From Austwickia sp. (GTDB lineage: Bacteria > Actinomycetota > Actinomycetes > Actinomycetales > Dermatophilaceae), in NCBI GenBank assembly GCA_016699675.1, contig CP064985.1, positions 3,596,001 through 3,660,000 of the forward strand: a stretch of DNA of 64,000 nt, in the 5' to 3' direction. The notes under the pieces are model-generated. The model did no database searches. It saw only the letters and a program-made list of their open reading frames with translations, and was not told the DNA's origin. Position numbers and translations under genes: made by a program. This document shows positions 18,557-27,394 of this stretch, in pieces. Each line of letters opens with the position of its first letter. The stretch's first letter is position 1.

Positions 18557-20296
18557 TCATGAAGAGGTCCATACACGCGACCTCTGGTAATAGTCCCCCG
18601 GATCCAGAAGCGCTGCCTCGTTCACGATGATTGATGGAGAGACCGTCCCAGCGGCTACTTCTCGCGCACCCTGACGAAGACACGCGAACAAGGCCCAATC
18701 TGGTGCGAGGCCCTGAATGGCAGTCGGTTCAACAAGCAAATCGTAAGTGCGGCCCCACGTCACTCCTTCGGTCTCGCCAGCAGTGAGGGTCTCAGAAGCC
18801 GTCCGCTGCTCGCTGTCGGTGGTGGTCTCCGATCTACTCCCACCCGCCGTGCTAGATCTGCTCCTCGAAGTCCCCTGGTGCGTCCACGCGTCCCCATGGG
18901 TATTCGACCAGCTGGACGAAATTGAAGTGGCTCGTGATGTCCCGATCGATATGCTCGAGCCGTGACTCGCGCTCATACTTTGCTGCTGAGAATACTGGGC
19001 GACCTTGAAAGAATGTTGCTTACCTATGAAGTCGGCCGCGGCTTGAGCTTCGCTCGCGTTGCCTGGCTGCATGAGCAAGGTCATCGAGTCGTTTCGACCA
19101 AGCATCAGTCTTCCGTCATCCCTCAGGTGCTCGTACATCAGCACGACCCGGCAGTTCGCAAGCCGAGCACGGTCCGTCAGATGTTCAAGAGTCCGCGCGG
19201 AGAACTCATCTGCCCCCGCAATAATGATGGTCGAGCCGGGGACAACAGCACAAGCTCGAAGAGCTCGAACCATGGCGCTGATTAGAAGCAGACTCCGCTG
19301 ATGCCCGCCGTCTTGATCGGCTCCGCCCGTGGAGAAGACACGGAGCCCCGTTGACTGCCATACGGGAGAGAGAAACGCTGCATCCTTCTCGTGCTGCTTC
19401 CCAAGTGCAGACGAAAGAGTTGTGCGCAGGTCCCTGGTATGCTGTCGGACCTGGTCCACCTGTGGCAGCTCGTCGAGCCCGCGTGTGAGATCCCGAAGCT
19501 CGGAGGCTGTCAGGTGCTTCTCCGCCTCACTCGGCGAGAGCGATTGTTCCACGACACGAACGCCCAACTCGATTCGACGTATTGTCAGTGGTGGGCCTAA
19601 TGACCCCGTAACAAGACGAAGGACGTCCGCGAATGCCGTCCGCCGAGCCCTGACTTCTTCCGGGCGCCCATGCATCGCGACCGCCGACGCAAGCAGGTCG
19701 CTTGATTCATCTGCAGAGCATCCAGCCAGAAGGTCCAAGCCGTCACTTCCATCGGAGAGATCAAACTCCCCTGCCGTGATACCGGAATCAGCGCAAGCCC
19801 GCAGGAGGCCTCTCGTGGTGTCGCCCCCTCGCCCGTTCAGCACCCAAGCAGGGCGACCCGCAGCCAGAGGCACCGCCAAGGCCGTCGTGAGGAAGGCGTC
19901 CCAGGATGTCGCGCTCCCCCCGAAGACGTGTACTGAAGTGAGTGGATCCGGCGTGGTCAAGGGATGCCACACGGGCCCCTGATCGATTCTCAGTTGTTCG
20001 CTCTTGGCCCACTCCTCGCGTCGAGCACTCCACTCGTTGAGTCTACGTTCGTGCTCTACGCGCGCTTCGGCGCAGATCGCCTCGTATTCAACTCGCGCTG
20101 TTTTCACTTCCGACTTGGAGGAGAATGCCGCCATAATGCCCCCCACTAAAATGAAGAGAGCTAGAGACACAATGACGCCGCTCCAGAATACCGAGATGCC
20201 ACTGAGCTGCGGCAGGAAGAAGGCTACTCCTACCAGGAACAGCGTTATAAGAAGCGCACTCAACAGGAAACGGTCCCTTCGGTTCACTCTTTTCAT
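18557..20296 (-). CDS. Two-TM, degenerate VirD4/TraD-like protein (paralogue 1)
   Basis: 579 residues from ATG 20296. There are two TM helices (about 9-31 and 35-58) and a charged helix to about 100. A T4SS coupling-protein-like layout follows. FGGSATSWDAF (about 125) occupies the Walker A position but lacks GKS/T. STIIIAGADEF (about 355) resembles Walker B. A Ser/Thr-rich stretch (about 436-515) precedes TYDLLVEPTAIQGL. The neighbour at 20480-22291 shares this plan and DFIGKQHSFKVAQ-type motifs. It is likely a membrane-bound pseudo-ATPase. The natural N-terminus probably lies upstream in another frame (20290-20432). Confidence 0.7.
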   Translation of the reverse strand: MKRVNRRDRFLLSALLITLFLVGVAFFLPQLSGISVFWSGVIVSLALFILVGGIMAAFSSKSEVKTARVEYEAICAEARVEHERRLNEWSARREEWAKSEQLRIDQGPVWHPLTTPDPLTSVHVFGGSATSWDAFLTTALAVPLAAGRPAWVLNGRGGDTTRGLLRACADSGITAGEFDLSDGSDGLDLLAGCSADESSDLLASAVAMHGRPEEVRARRTAFADVLRLVTGSLGPPLTIRRIELGVRVVEQSLSPSEAEKHLTASELRDLTRGLDELPQVDQVRQHTRDLRTTLSSALGKQHEKDAAFLSPVWQSTGLRVFSTGGADQDGGHQRSLLLISAMVRALRACAVVPGSTIIIAGADEFSARTLEHLTDRARLANCRVVLMYEHLRDDGRLMLGRNDSMTLLMQPGNASEAQAAADFIGKQHSFKVAQYSQQQSMSASHGSSISIGTSRATSISSSWSNTHGDAWTHQGTSRSRSSTAGGSRSETTTDSEQRTASETLTAGETEGVTWGRTYDLLVEPTAIQGLAPDWALFACLRQGAREVAAGTVSPSIIVNEAALLDPGDYYQRSRVWTSS

Positions 20297-20432
20297 CTAC
20301 GAGGAGCTGCGGCTCAGGCGGTTCGACCCACTCGGGTTCTCCGTCGGGCATAGGCGGACTCGGCTCCGGAAATACGGGACACCACCCCCAAGGCTCAAAA
20401 CCCGTTTCCGATGCAACCAGATTCATTCCCAT
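20290..20432 (-). pseudogene. Frame-shifted N-terminus of paralogue 1
   Basis: From ATG 20432 another frame encodes about 45 residues with WGWCPVFPEP and EPEWVEPPEPQ. These match WGWQYVDPP and EPQWVEPSPPD at the N-terminus of the neighbouring paralogue. The frame runs into an A4 run (20293-20290, minus). With one A fewer it would continue directly into RVNRRDRFLLS of the downstream frame and give about 625 residues, close to the paralogue's 603. So this is an indel, a sequencing error or a recoding site. Confidence 0.6.
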
Positions 20433-20479
20433 ACCTCTAGCTCATGTGGATCTTCTGAGGGCAACGAGCAACTCTACAG

Positions 20480-22291
20480 CTAAGGTGAGTACGGACGTGG
20501 GCTTACCCTCGGCATCAACGCCATGGCAGGATCACAGGTGGCCGAAATGGCGGTTCGAACGCCTCCTACCGATTCAACGAGGATGCTCGAGAGGGCCTCC
20601 AGTGATTGGATAGCCGCAGGTTCAACGCTTAACTCATACACCCGCGTTACGGTGATTCCGTCCGTCACGGATGTCGCCTGCGACTCATTTACGGACCCTT
20701 GCTCCGACACTCCGACTGATTCACTGGAGCTGTGGGTGGTCCCCTGTCTCGCCCGGGACTCACCTGTGGTGAAGGTGGTGCTGGCTCCGACGCTCACGGA
20801 AATCCCGGACGTATCCGTAAGACCTGTCTGACGATTGATCTGCGTCATTTTGAAGGAGTGGTTACGTCCGATGTGGTCCGCCGCCATGGCAGCCTCTTTC
20901 GCACCCGCCAGGCGCATGAAGAGACTTGCACTCTCAGCTTCGCCAATGACCGGTTCGAGATCCGCGTCGATACGTCTCAGCATGAGCACTAGACGAAGGC
21001 CTGCTTGTCGACAAGCACGGGAAACAGACTGGAGAGCTTCCCGACCCAAGTGATCACAGCCCACAAGAACGATAACCGTTTCACTGTCAGAGTATTCGCC
21101 GCGTCTGATTCTTTGCACCAGGGCCTGCAGTAAAATTCGGTCAGCAAGGTCTTTGCGTCGCGGTCCACCCGCAAGTGATCGCATAACGTGGAGATCACAG
21201 AGCGCCGGGCTCTCGAGGCTAGTTTCGCACGACCCGCGGATGTCTTCGTCCTCTGCATCCGCAACCTCGGAGAGCAGAGCACGCAAGAAGCGCGCCTCTG
21301 ATCTCGCCATTTCGGTTTCGGCAATGGTGTCAAGCATCTGCGTCAGACGATGAACTTCGTCCGCGGACAGCTCTCCGACGCCGACTGGCTCGTATGTCCG
21401 CTGGAGAACCGCGAGTCCCGCCGCCAGACGGGGGATTGTCACCCGCGATCCAAGGATGGTCGCGACGCTGCTCAGGAGCTCAGCGTCCATGAGCCTGCGT
21501 TCGACGTCACTACCGCCCTTGCGAACGGTGTCCACCGCCTCCGCAATGGCCTCGGCCAGCGACTTTGCGTCTAAGCCTGTTAGGAGTAGTCCCTGGCCCG
21601 GTCCGCTTGAAAGCGCTATTCGCCGGACTTTGCACCTCGCCAAGGCCACCAGTGAAGTGGAAACGCTCTCGTCTGTGAGATCAACCACCCAGAGCGGCTT
21701 GCCGGAGCCCAGAATGGAGCAACCTGTCACACAGAGTTGTGCAGCCCAACCCGCAGGCGTACCTCCGACGATGTCAACGCGTTCGATCGACGGCCTTAGG
21801 ACAATGGGGAACCATGTATCCAGGGAGGCGCGACGACGCTCTTCTGCCTGGTCCCAAGCCGATGCCTCGGCCTGCCACGTCGAGTGGTGCTCACGATAGG
21901 CCAACCACTGCTCTTGTCGGAAACTCTGGTAACTCAGCATGAGCGCCGCACGCTCGTTCAGATCTTGTCTATACCCTTTCACGAACCAGTTGATGGCGAG
22001 GACTATCCCCGTGATCCAGCCCAACAAGAATAGGGGGCCCAACACAAAGCTGAACACGAATATGCAGATTACGATGGTGACACGCTTCCGATGCTCCGCC
22101 TGAGCATGGGAAATACGCGCGTCGAGGGCCCGTAAATCTGGCGGAGAGGGCTCCACCCATTGCGGCTCGAGGCCCATCGATGGACAGGGACGAGCCGCAG
22201 GGGGATCTACGTACTGCCACCCCCATCGTTCGAACGGCACGAAGAGCGAGTCCCCGAAGCCGTCCCCCTCGTTGACCAGTAGCCGATCCAC
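20480..22291 (-). CDS. Two-TM, degenerate VirD4/TraD-like protein (paralogue 2)
   Basis: 603 residues from GTG 22291; GAGGAG directly upstream is close to the start. A Pro-rich N-terminal cytoplasmic part is followed by two TM helices (about 70-90 and 92-108) and a helical linker with many Trp and Glu. GGTPAGWAAQL (about 176) sits at the P-loop position without GKS/T. TVIVLVGCDHL (about 405) resembles Walker B. HIGRNHSFKMTQ is followed by a Ser/Thr-rich stretch and RVYELSVEPAAIQSL (about 550). It is the first gene of the operon and a paralogue of the next. Similarity to coupling-protein C-termini is my inference from motif order. Confidence 0.7.
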   Translation of the reverse strand: MDRLLVNEGDGFGDSLFVPFERWGWQYVDPPAARPCPSMGLEPQWVEPSPPDLRALDARISHAQAEHRKRVTIVICIFVFSFVLGPLFLLGWITGIVLAINWFVKGYRQDLNERAALMLSYQSFRQEQWLAYREHHSTWQAEASAWDQAEERRRASLDTWFPIVLRPSIERVDIVGGTPAGWAAQLCVTGCSILGSGKPLWVVDLTDESVSTSLVALARCKVRRIALSSGPGQGLLLTGLDAKSLAEAIAEAVDTVRKGGSDVERRLMDAELLSSVATILGSRVTIPRLAAGLAVLQRTYEPVGVGELSADEVHRLTQMLDTIAETEMARSEARFLRALLSEVADAEDEDIRGSCETSLESPALCDLHVMRSLAGGPRRKDLADRILLQALVQRIRRGEYSDSETVIVLVGCDHLGREALQSVSRACRQAGLRLVLMLRRIDADLEPVIGEAESASLFMRLAGAKEAAMAADHIGRNHSFKMTQINRQTGLTDTSGISVSVGASTTFTTGESRARQGTTHSSSESVGVSEQGSVNESQATSVTDGITVTRVYELSVEPAAIQSLEALSSILVESVGGVRTAISATCDPAMALMPRVSPRPYSP

Positions 22292-22491
22292 TCCTCGCCC
22301 CCCCTTGTGTCACCCGTGGATGCTCATGCTAGGGGTGAATACTGTTCGCGTACAGAGCAATTCGTCGATTATGGTCTGTCGTCTCCTCCGCGGCTGCAGG
22401 CAGGTCGCACACATGCCAGTGACATTGGATCGTCGCGTCCTCGCGTCGTGGAAGCTTGGCGGCGAACGTTCCATGTCCGGGTCCGGACTAG

Positions 22492-24179
22492 CCCGGATGT
22501 TGCATGGGGGCTTGCTGGTGGGGGCCGGGCCGTCGTTGACGCCTCGGTGGGGCTGATTCTGGCCGGTGGGTATGACAATGTCCCGGGGCGGCGCTTCCGG
22601 TGGGCGTCGTCTTCCACGGACGAGGGCTGTGTTGCGGGTTGTCGGGGCGGGGTGGTGGCGTTGCTCAGGGCGGGGCCAGGATCGCGAGGCGGTCCCATCC
22701 GGTGGTGAAGAGTCCCGCCCAGGGCGCCGTGACCTTGACGTGGAGCAGGCGTTGCCTACCGGTGTGGGCCAGGGTGGCTGCGATGGTGAAGAGCCGCAGC
22801 CGTAGCGTCTTGGGTTCCCAGCGGCGGGCATCGGTGCTGGTGAAGGCCAGCATGCCCATCCACGCGATCAGGTCGTTCGCGAGTTGCACGATCAGGAGCC
22901 AGATTCGGTTCTGGGCGAAGCCCTGCAGGGGCAGGTTGGTCAGGCCGGTGTCTTTGGCGATGCGGATCCGGTCTTCGCAGCGGGCCCGGCGCCGGTGGCG
23001 TAGTTCCAGGTCGGCCAGTTGCCCACGGGTCGTGTTGGTGACGAAAGCGGTCAGCCGGTACCCCTCGACGTCGGTGAAGCGGAGTTGGGCGCCGGGGTGG
23101 GGTCGTTCGCGTCGGACGATGACCCGCATCCCGGCCGGGTACCCCGTGAGGAGACCCTTAGCCGCGAGGAGGTCGGTGAGCTCGACGACGGCCGCGCCGT
23201 CCCGGACGTCGCCGTCGGCGTCGAGGGCGACCTGCCAGGCGGTCTCGGGGATCAGCGCGTACAGCTGGGGCGTGCTGGTGGGCAGGGTGTACCCGATGGA
23301 GTACGACAGGCCGCGCCGGTCCAGGAAGGTCAGGAACTCCCGGGTGCCACCGGCGCCGTCGGTGCGGATCAAGACTTTCTTGCCGGGCCGGGAGGGGTTG
23401 ATCCCGGGCACCGCCGCCAGCGCCGTCTTGGTCACGGCGATGTGGTCAGCGGCCGTGTTCGACCCAGCGTTCCCCGCTCGCAGCAGCATGCCGAGCGGTT
23501 CGCCGGTGCCCGTCTTGCCGTGGTCGAGGAAGGCGCACAGCGGGTGGAAGCCGTAGCCATGTTTGAACGTGGCGGCGGCGTTCTCCTTCTCGGAGTGGGC
23601 CGTGATCAGCGTCGCGTCAAGGTCGATGACCAGCGGATCGGTTGCTGAGGCTGCGTGGTTCGGGGCATGGGTTCCGGCCCGATGCCACACGTGGGCGCGG
23701 GCCGCGGTTCGGGCCGCGGCCACGGCCTTCTCCACGGCGGTGACCTGCGAGGTCAGGGACGCGATCGTCCGGCTAATCGTCGCATCGGAAGCGACCGGCC
23801 CGTACAGGGCGGGCTCGACTCGTAACAACGTCACGTCGCGGCAGGCGTCCCCACCCAGGGCCAGCGTGATCGCCAGGTCGAGTAGCACCTTGGCCGGATC
23901 GTGCCGCGCCAACGGCTTACGCCACGGCGTCAGCGCAGCGCTCAACGTCGCGGCCAGCCCCGACACTGTCGCAGTCTGGGCCAGCAGCGCCCCACCGGCC
24001 TGGGCAACCGCCGGAACGGTGGCCGCGTCGACCTTGATTCTGGGGTAGATCCGGGTAGTGTGCTTCACCTGAAAGGTGCTCCCTTCGACCCGCCAATATC
24101 GACCTCAGCAATCGATATTCTCCCAGGTCAAGAGCACCTTTCAGCGTTTACCGGCCACACTAACCATGAAATCTCCGGG
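22492..24179 (-). mobile_element. IS-A copy 3, complete IS1380-family element
   Basis: 1688 bp. The ends CCCGGATGTTGCATGG and CCCGGAGATTTCATGG (complement of the right end) form an imperfect inverted repeat. It is flanked on both sides by CTAG (22488-22491 and 24180-24183), a 4-bp target duplication. It is the only copy here with an intact transposase and is the reference for the other copies. Confidence 0.93.
22665..24068 (-). CDS. IS1380-family transposase (IS-A), intact
   Basis: 467 residues from GTG 24068 (MKHTTRIYPRIKVDAA). The DDE catalytic core includes VIDLDATLITAHSEKENAA (first Asp), VLIRTDGAGGTREFL (second Asp) and RCEDRIRIAKDTGL (Glu). FGYGFHP-like and LLRAGNAGSNTAADH segments are typical of the family. 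The protein should cut and paste the element. It is inserted between the candidate operon and the repeat-protein gene, and its own promoter would lie within the right end. Confidence 0.93.
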   Translation of the reverse strand: MKHTTRIYPRIKVDAATVPAVAQAGGALLAQTATVSGLAATLSAALTPWRKPLARHDPAKVLLDLAITLALGGDACRDVTLLRVEPALYGPVASDATISRTIASLTSQVTAVEKAVAAARTAARAHVWHRAGTHAPNHAASATDPLVIDLDATLITAHSEKENAAATFKHGYGFHPLCAFLDHGKTGTGEPLGMLLRAGNAGSNTAADHIAVTKTALAAVPGINPSRPGKKVLIRTDGAGGTREFLTFLDRRGLSYSIGYTLPTSTPQLYALIPETAWQVALDADGDVRDGAAVVELTDLLAAKGLLTGYPAGMRVIVRRERPHPGAQLRFTDVEGYRLTAFVTNTTRGQLADLELRHRRRARCEDRIRIAKDTGLTNLPLQGFAQNRIWLLIVQLANDLIAWMGMLAFTSTDARRWEPKTLRLRLFTIAATLAHTGRQRLLHVKVTAPWAGLFTTGWDRLAILAPP

Positions 24180-24297
24180 CTAGGCGCTTATGTTGGGATT
24201 GCTGGGCAGTGGTCGGTTCGAGGGGAGCGGGGGGCCTGGGTCTTAGAGGGTCGAAAGCGCAGTCGTTGACGGACCATTCGAAAGGGACTCGCCTGAA

Positions 24298-25611
24298 ATG
24301 ACGGACACGCCCACTGCGCGGGATGCCCCGCCTCCTCCGCCCCCACCGCCTCCGCCTGATCCGCCTTCGCCCTCAGGATTCAGAGCCTTGGAGGCGCAAA
24401 ACGCCACCCCGCGGGACGCGGTGGATCAGCGCATCGAGTCTCGATCGGGGAATGGATCACCGAATGATGATCGCGTACCGTCAGGTTTCGCTGCTCTGGA
24501 GGCGCAGTATGAGGGAAGGTTGGCGGAGAGACCGGACCCGGGGCAGGCCCAGGGCGAGCTGAGTGATGCGGTGGTGGCGGGGCAGGCCCAGGGCGAGCTG
24601 AGTGATGCGGTGGTGGCGGAGCAGGCCCAGGGCGAGCTGAGTGATGCGGTGGTGGCGGAGCAGGCCCAGGGCGAGCTGAGTGATGCGGTGGTGGCGGAGC
24701 AGGCCCAGGGCGAGCTGAGTGATGCGGTGGTGGCGGAGCAGGCCCAGGGCGAGCTGAGTGATGCGGTGGTGGCGGAGCAGGCCCAGGGCGAGCTGAGTGA
24801 TGCGGTGGTGGCGGAGCAGGCCCAGGGCGAGCTGAGTGATGCGGTGGTGGCGGGGCAGGCCCAGGCCGAGTTGATCCCGGCGGTCGAGATCGTGGACGGT
24901 CCGGGCGACTCTGAGGGAAGTGCGGACGACCCTGATGTGGCGCCTGGAGTCAACGAGGTCGAGCGGTCGCTCGAGTCGATCGAAGTCGATGAAAGAGTGA
25001 ACAAAGATGTGCCGACTGGCGAGGACCTGAGCCAGCAGAATCGCCGCCTCAAAGATGCGGGTCATCGGCCGGAGTGGCTCCGTTTGTGGGAGGGGCAGAA
25101 GGTTCATAGGGAGTACCAATCTGACCTAAACGAAGCTATGACTGCTTCCGGAGCAGAATTGTCTCGCGCGGAGCTCTACGTGCACAAGCCCGGGGTTGAC
25201 GTGGTCGCTGCGCGAAATGGGGCTAATAAGCGATACAACCGGGTCGACTGGTATGACGGGTCAGTTGGGATGATCGCGTCGATGAAGAACGTTCAATTTT
25301 CCGAAGTTGACTCATCGATCGCATCTCGCTACATTGATGAGTTGACTAAGAAGTATCATTCAGGTGTTGTGATTGCGAATGTCCCAACCACACCTTCGGC
25401 GCTGGTGCATGAAGAGCTCAAGGGCGTCATGACCTTGATAGTTCCTAGTCAGGCTCAACCGATACCTCAAAAGGTTATAGATTATGCTCGTGACCGAAAC
25501 GTGATTATCGCAGAATGGGAGAACGTCCTCGGTTGGGGCGTCAATGACGCAAGTCGGGATCGCTTTCCATCTGAATTGTGGGTTCCACCGCCGGGCATGT
25601 TTTCTGACTGA
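24298..25611 (+). CDS. Repeat-containing protein with unidentified C-terminal domain
   Basis: 437 residues. The N-terminus has a run of Pro, then two related motifs, PSGFRALEAQ and PSGFAALEAQ. Residues 83-186 are eight perfect 13-residue repeats (QAQGELSDAVVAE/G), with a degenerate ninth. The C-terminal 200 residues (from about 235) are AT-richer and look globular: RYNRVDWYDGS, ASMKNVQFSEVD, SRYIDELTKKYHSGVVIANVP and IIAEWENVLGW. There is no signal peptide or TM segment. The layout (disordered leader, repeats, variable globular end) recalls polymorphic toxins. The DWYD...SMKN order loosely resembles a PD-(D/E)xK nuclease core, but that is speculation. No immunity gene is evident. Confidence 0.65.
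   Translation: MTDTPTARDAPPPPPPPPPPDPPSPSGFRALEAQNATPRDAVDQRIESRSGNGSPNDDRVPSGFAALEAQYEGRLAERPDPGQAQGELSDAVVAGQAQGELSDAVVAEQAQGELSDAVVAEQAQGELSDAVVAEQAQGELSDAVVAEQAQGELSDAVVAEQAQGELSDAVVAEQAQGELSDAVVAGQAQAELIPAVEIVDGPGDSEGSADDPDVAPGVNEVERSLESIEVDERVNKDVPTGEDLSQQNRRLKDAGHRPEWLRLWEGQKVHREYQSDLNEAMTASGAELSRAELYVHKPGVDVVAARNGANKRYNRVDWYDGSVGMIASMKNVQFSEVDSSIASRYIDELTKKYHSGVVIANVPTTPSALVHEELKGVMTLIVPSQAQPIPQKVIDYARDRNVIIAEWENVLGWGVNDASRDRFPSELWVPPPGMFSD
24544..24855 (+). repeat. Eight perfect 39-bp coding repeats
   Basis: Units start every 39 bp from 24544, and a ninth degenerate unit starts at 24856. The units are identical at synonymous sites; the only difference is GAG/GGG in the last codon. 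Each encodes 13 residues, in frame. There are no spacers, so this is not a CRISPR array. Copy number could vary by slippage. Confidence 0.95.
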
Positions 25612-25721
25612 AGAAAAGGCAAGGAGAGGGGAAACCGAAGCTCATCGATCTTTCCCCGCGTGTCTTTGGCATGGCGCCAGGAAACGCATCGGGGCCGGAG
25701 GGTCTCGACCTTGTTGCCTAG
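25612..25721. other. Short gap between repeat-protein gene and IS-A copy 4
   Basis: Contains GAAAAGGCAAGGAGAGGGG but no convincing gene. It ends in CTAG (25718-25721), the left target copy of the IS-A insertion. Confidence 0.4.
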
Positions 25722-25894
25722 CCCGGATGTTGCATGGGGGCTTGCTGGTGGGGGCCGGGCCGTCGTTGACGCCTCGGTGGGGCTGATTCTGGCCGGTGGG
25801 TATGACAATGTCCCGGGGCGGCGCTTCCGGTGGGCGTCGTCTTCCACGGACGAGGGCTGTGTTGCGGGTTGTCGGGGCGGGGTGGTGGCGTTGC

Positions 25895-27299
25895 TCAGGG
25901 CGGGGCCAGGATCGCGAGGCGGTCCCATCCGGTGGTGAAGAGTCCCGCCCAGGGCGCCGTGACCTTGACGTGGAGCAGGCGTTGCCTACCGGTGTGGGCC
26001 AGGGTGGCTGCGATGGTGAAGAGCCGCAGCCGTAGCGTCTTGGGTTCCCAGCGGCGGGCATCGGTGCTGGTGAAGGCCAGCATGCCCATCCACGCGATCA
26101 GGTCGTTCGCGAGTTGCACGATCAGGAGCCAGATTCGGTTCTGGGCGAAGCCCTGCAGGGGCAGGTTGGTCAGGCCGGTGTCTTTGGCGATGCGGATCCG
26201 GTCTTCGCAGCGGGCCCGGCGCCGGTGGCGTAGTTCCAGGTCGGCCAGTTGCCCACGGGTCGTGTTGGTGACGAAAGCGGTCAGCCGGTACCCCTCGACG
26301 TCGGTGAAGCGGAGTTGGGCGCCGGGGTGGGGTCGTTCGCGTCGGACGATGACCCGCATCCCGGCCGGGTACCCCGTGAGGAGACCCTTAGCCGCGAGGA
26401 GGTCGGTGAGCTCGACGACGGCCGCGCCGTCCCGGACGTCGCCGTCGGCGTCGAGGGCGACCTGCCAGGCGGTCTCGGGGATCAGCGCGTACAGCTGGGG
26501 CGTGCTGGTGGGCAGGGTGTACCCGATGGAGTACGACAGGCCGCGCCGGTCCAGGAAGGTCAGGAACTCCCGGGTGCCACCGGCGCCGTCGGTGCGGATC
26601 AAGACTTTCTTGCCGGGCCGGGAGGGGTTGATCCCGGGCACCGCCGCCAGCGCCGTCTTGGTCACGGCGATGTGGTCAGCGGCCGTGTTCGACCCAGCGT
26701 TCCCCGCTCGCAGCAGCATGCCGAGCGGTTCGCCGGTGCCCGTCTTGCCGTGGTCGAGGAAGGCGCACAGCGGGTGGAAGCCGTAGCCATGTTTGAACGT
26801 GGCGGCGGCGTTCTCCTTCTCGGAGTGGGCCGTGATCAGCGTCGCGTCAAGGTCGATGACCAGCGGATCGGTTGCTGAGGCTGCGTGGTTCCGGGGCATG
26901 GGTTCCGGCCCGCTGCCACACGTGGGCGCGGGCCGCGGTTCGGGCCGCGGCCACGGCCTTCTCCACGGCGGTGACCTGCGAGGTCAGGGACGCGATCGTC
27001 CGGCTAATCGTCGCATCGGAAGCGACCGGCCCGTACAGGGCGGGCTCGACTCGTAACAACGTCACGTCGCGGCAGGCGTCCCCACCCAGGGCCAGCGTGA
27101 TCGCCAGGTCGAGTAGCACCTTGGCCGGATCGTGCCGCGCCAACGGCTTACGCCACGGCGTCAGCGCGGCGCTCAACGTCGGGGCCAGCCCCGACACTGT
27201 CGCAGTCTGGGCCAGCAGCGCCCCACCGGCCTGGGCAACCGCCGGAACGGTGGCCGCGTCGACCTTGATTCTGGGGTAGATCCGGGTAGTGTGCTTCAC
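25895..27299 (-). pseudogene. IS-A transposase, frameshifted
   Basis: It matches the intact 467-residue transposase, except for one extra C near 26890 (GGTTCCGGGG against GGTTCGGGG) that splits it into two frames (27299 to about 26890, then to 25895). A few substitutions are also present. Confidence 0.88.
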
Positions 27300-27394
27300 C
27301 TGAAAGGTGCTCCCTTCGACCCGGCAATATCGACCTCAGCAATCGATATTCTCCCAGGTCAAGAGCACCTTTCAGCGTTTACCGGCCACACTAA

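Noticed and set aside
15548..22291. Conjugation or T4SS module
   Set aside because: No relaxase, VirB-like channel gene, oriT or replication gene is visible nearby, and two of the three proteins lack a functional P-loop.
24544..24894. Possible CRISPR array
   Set aside because: The 39-bp repeats have no spacers, are in frame and encode a 13-residue repeat.
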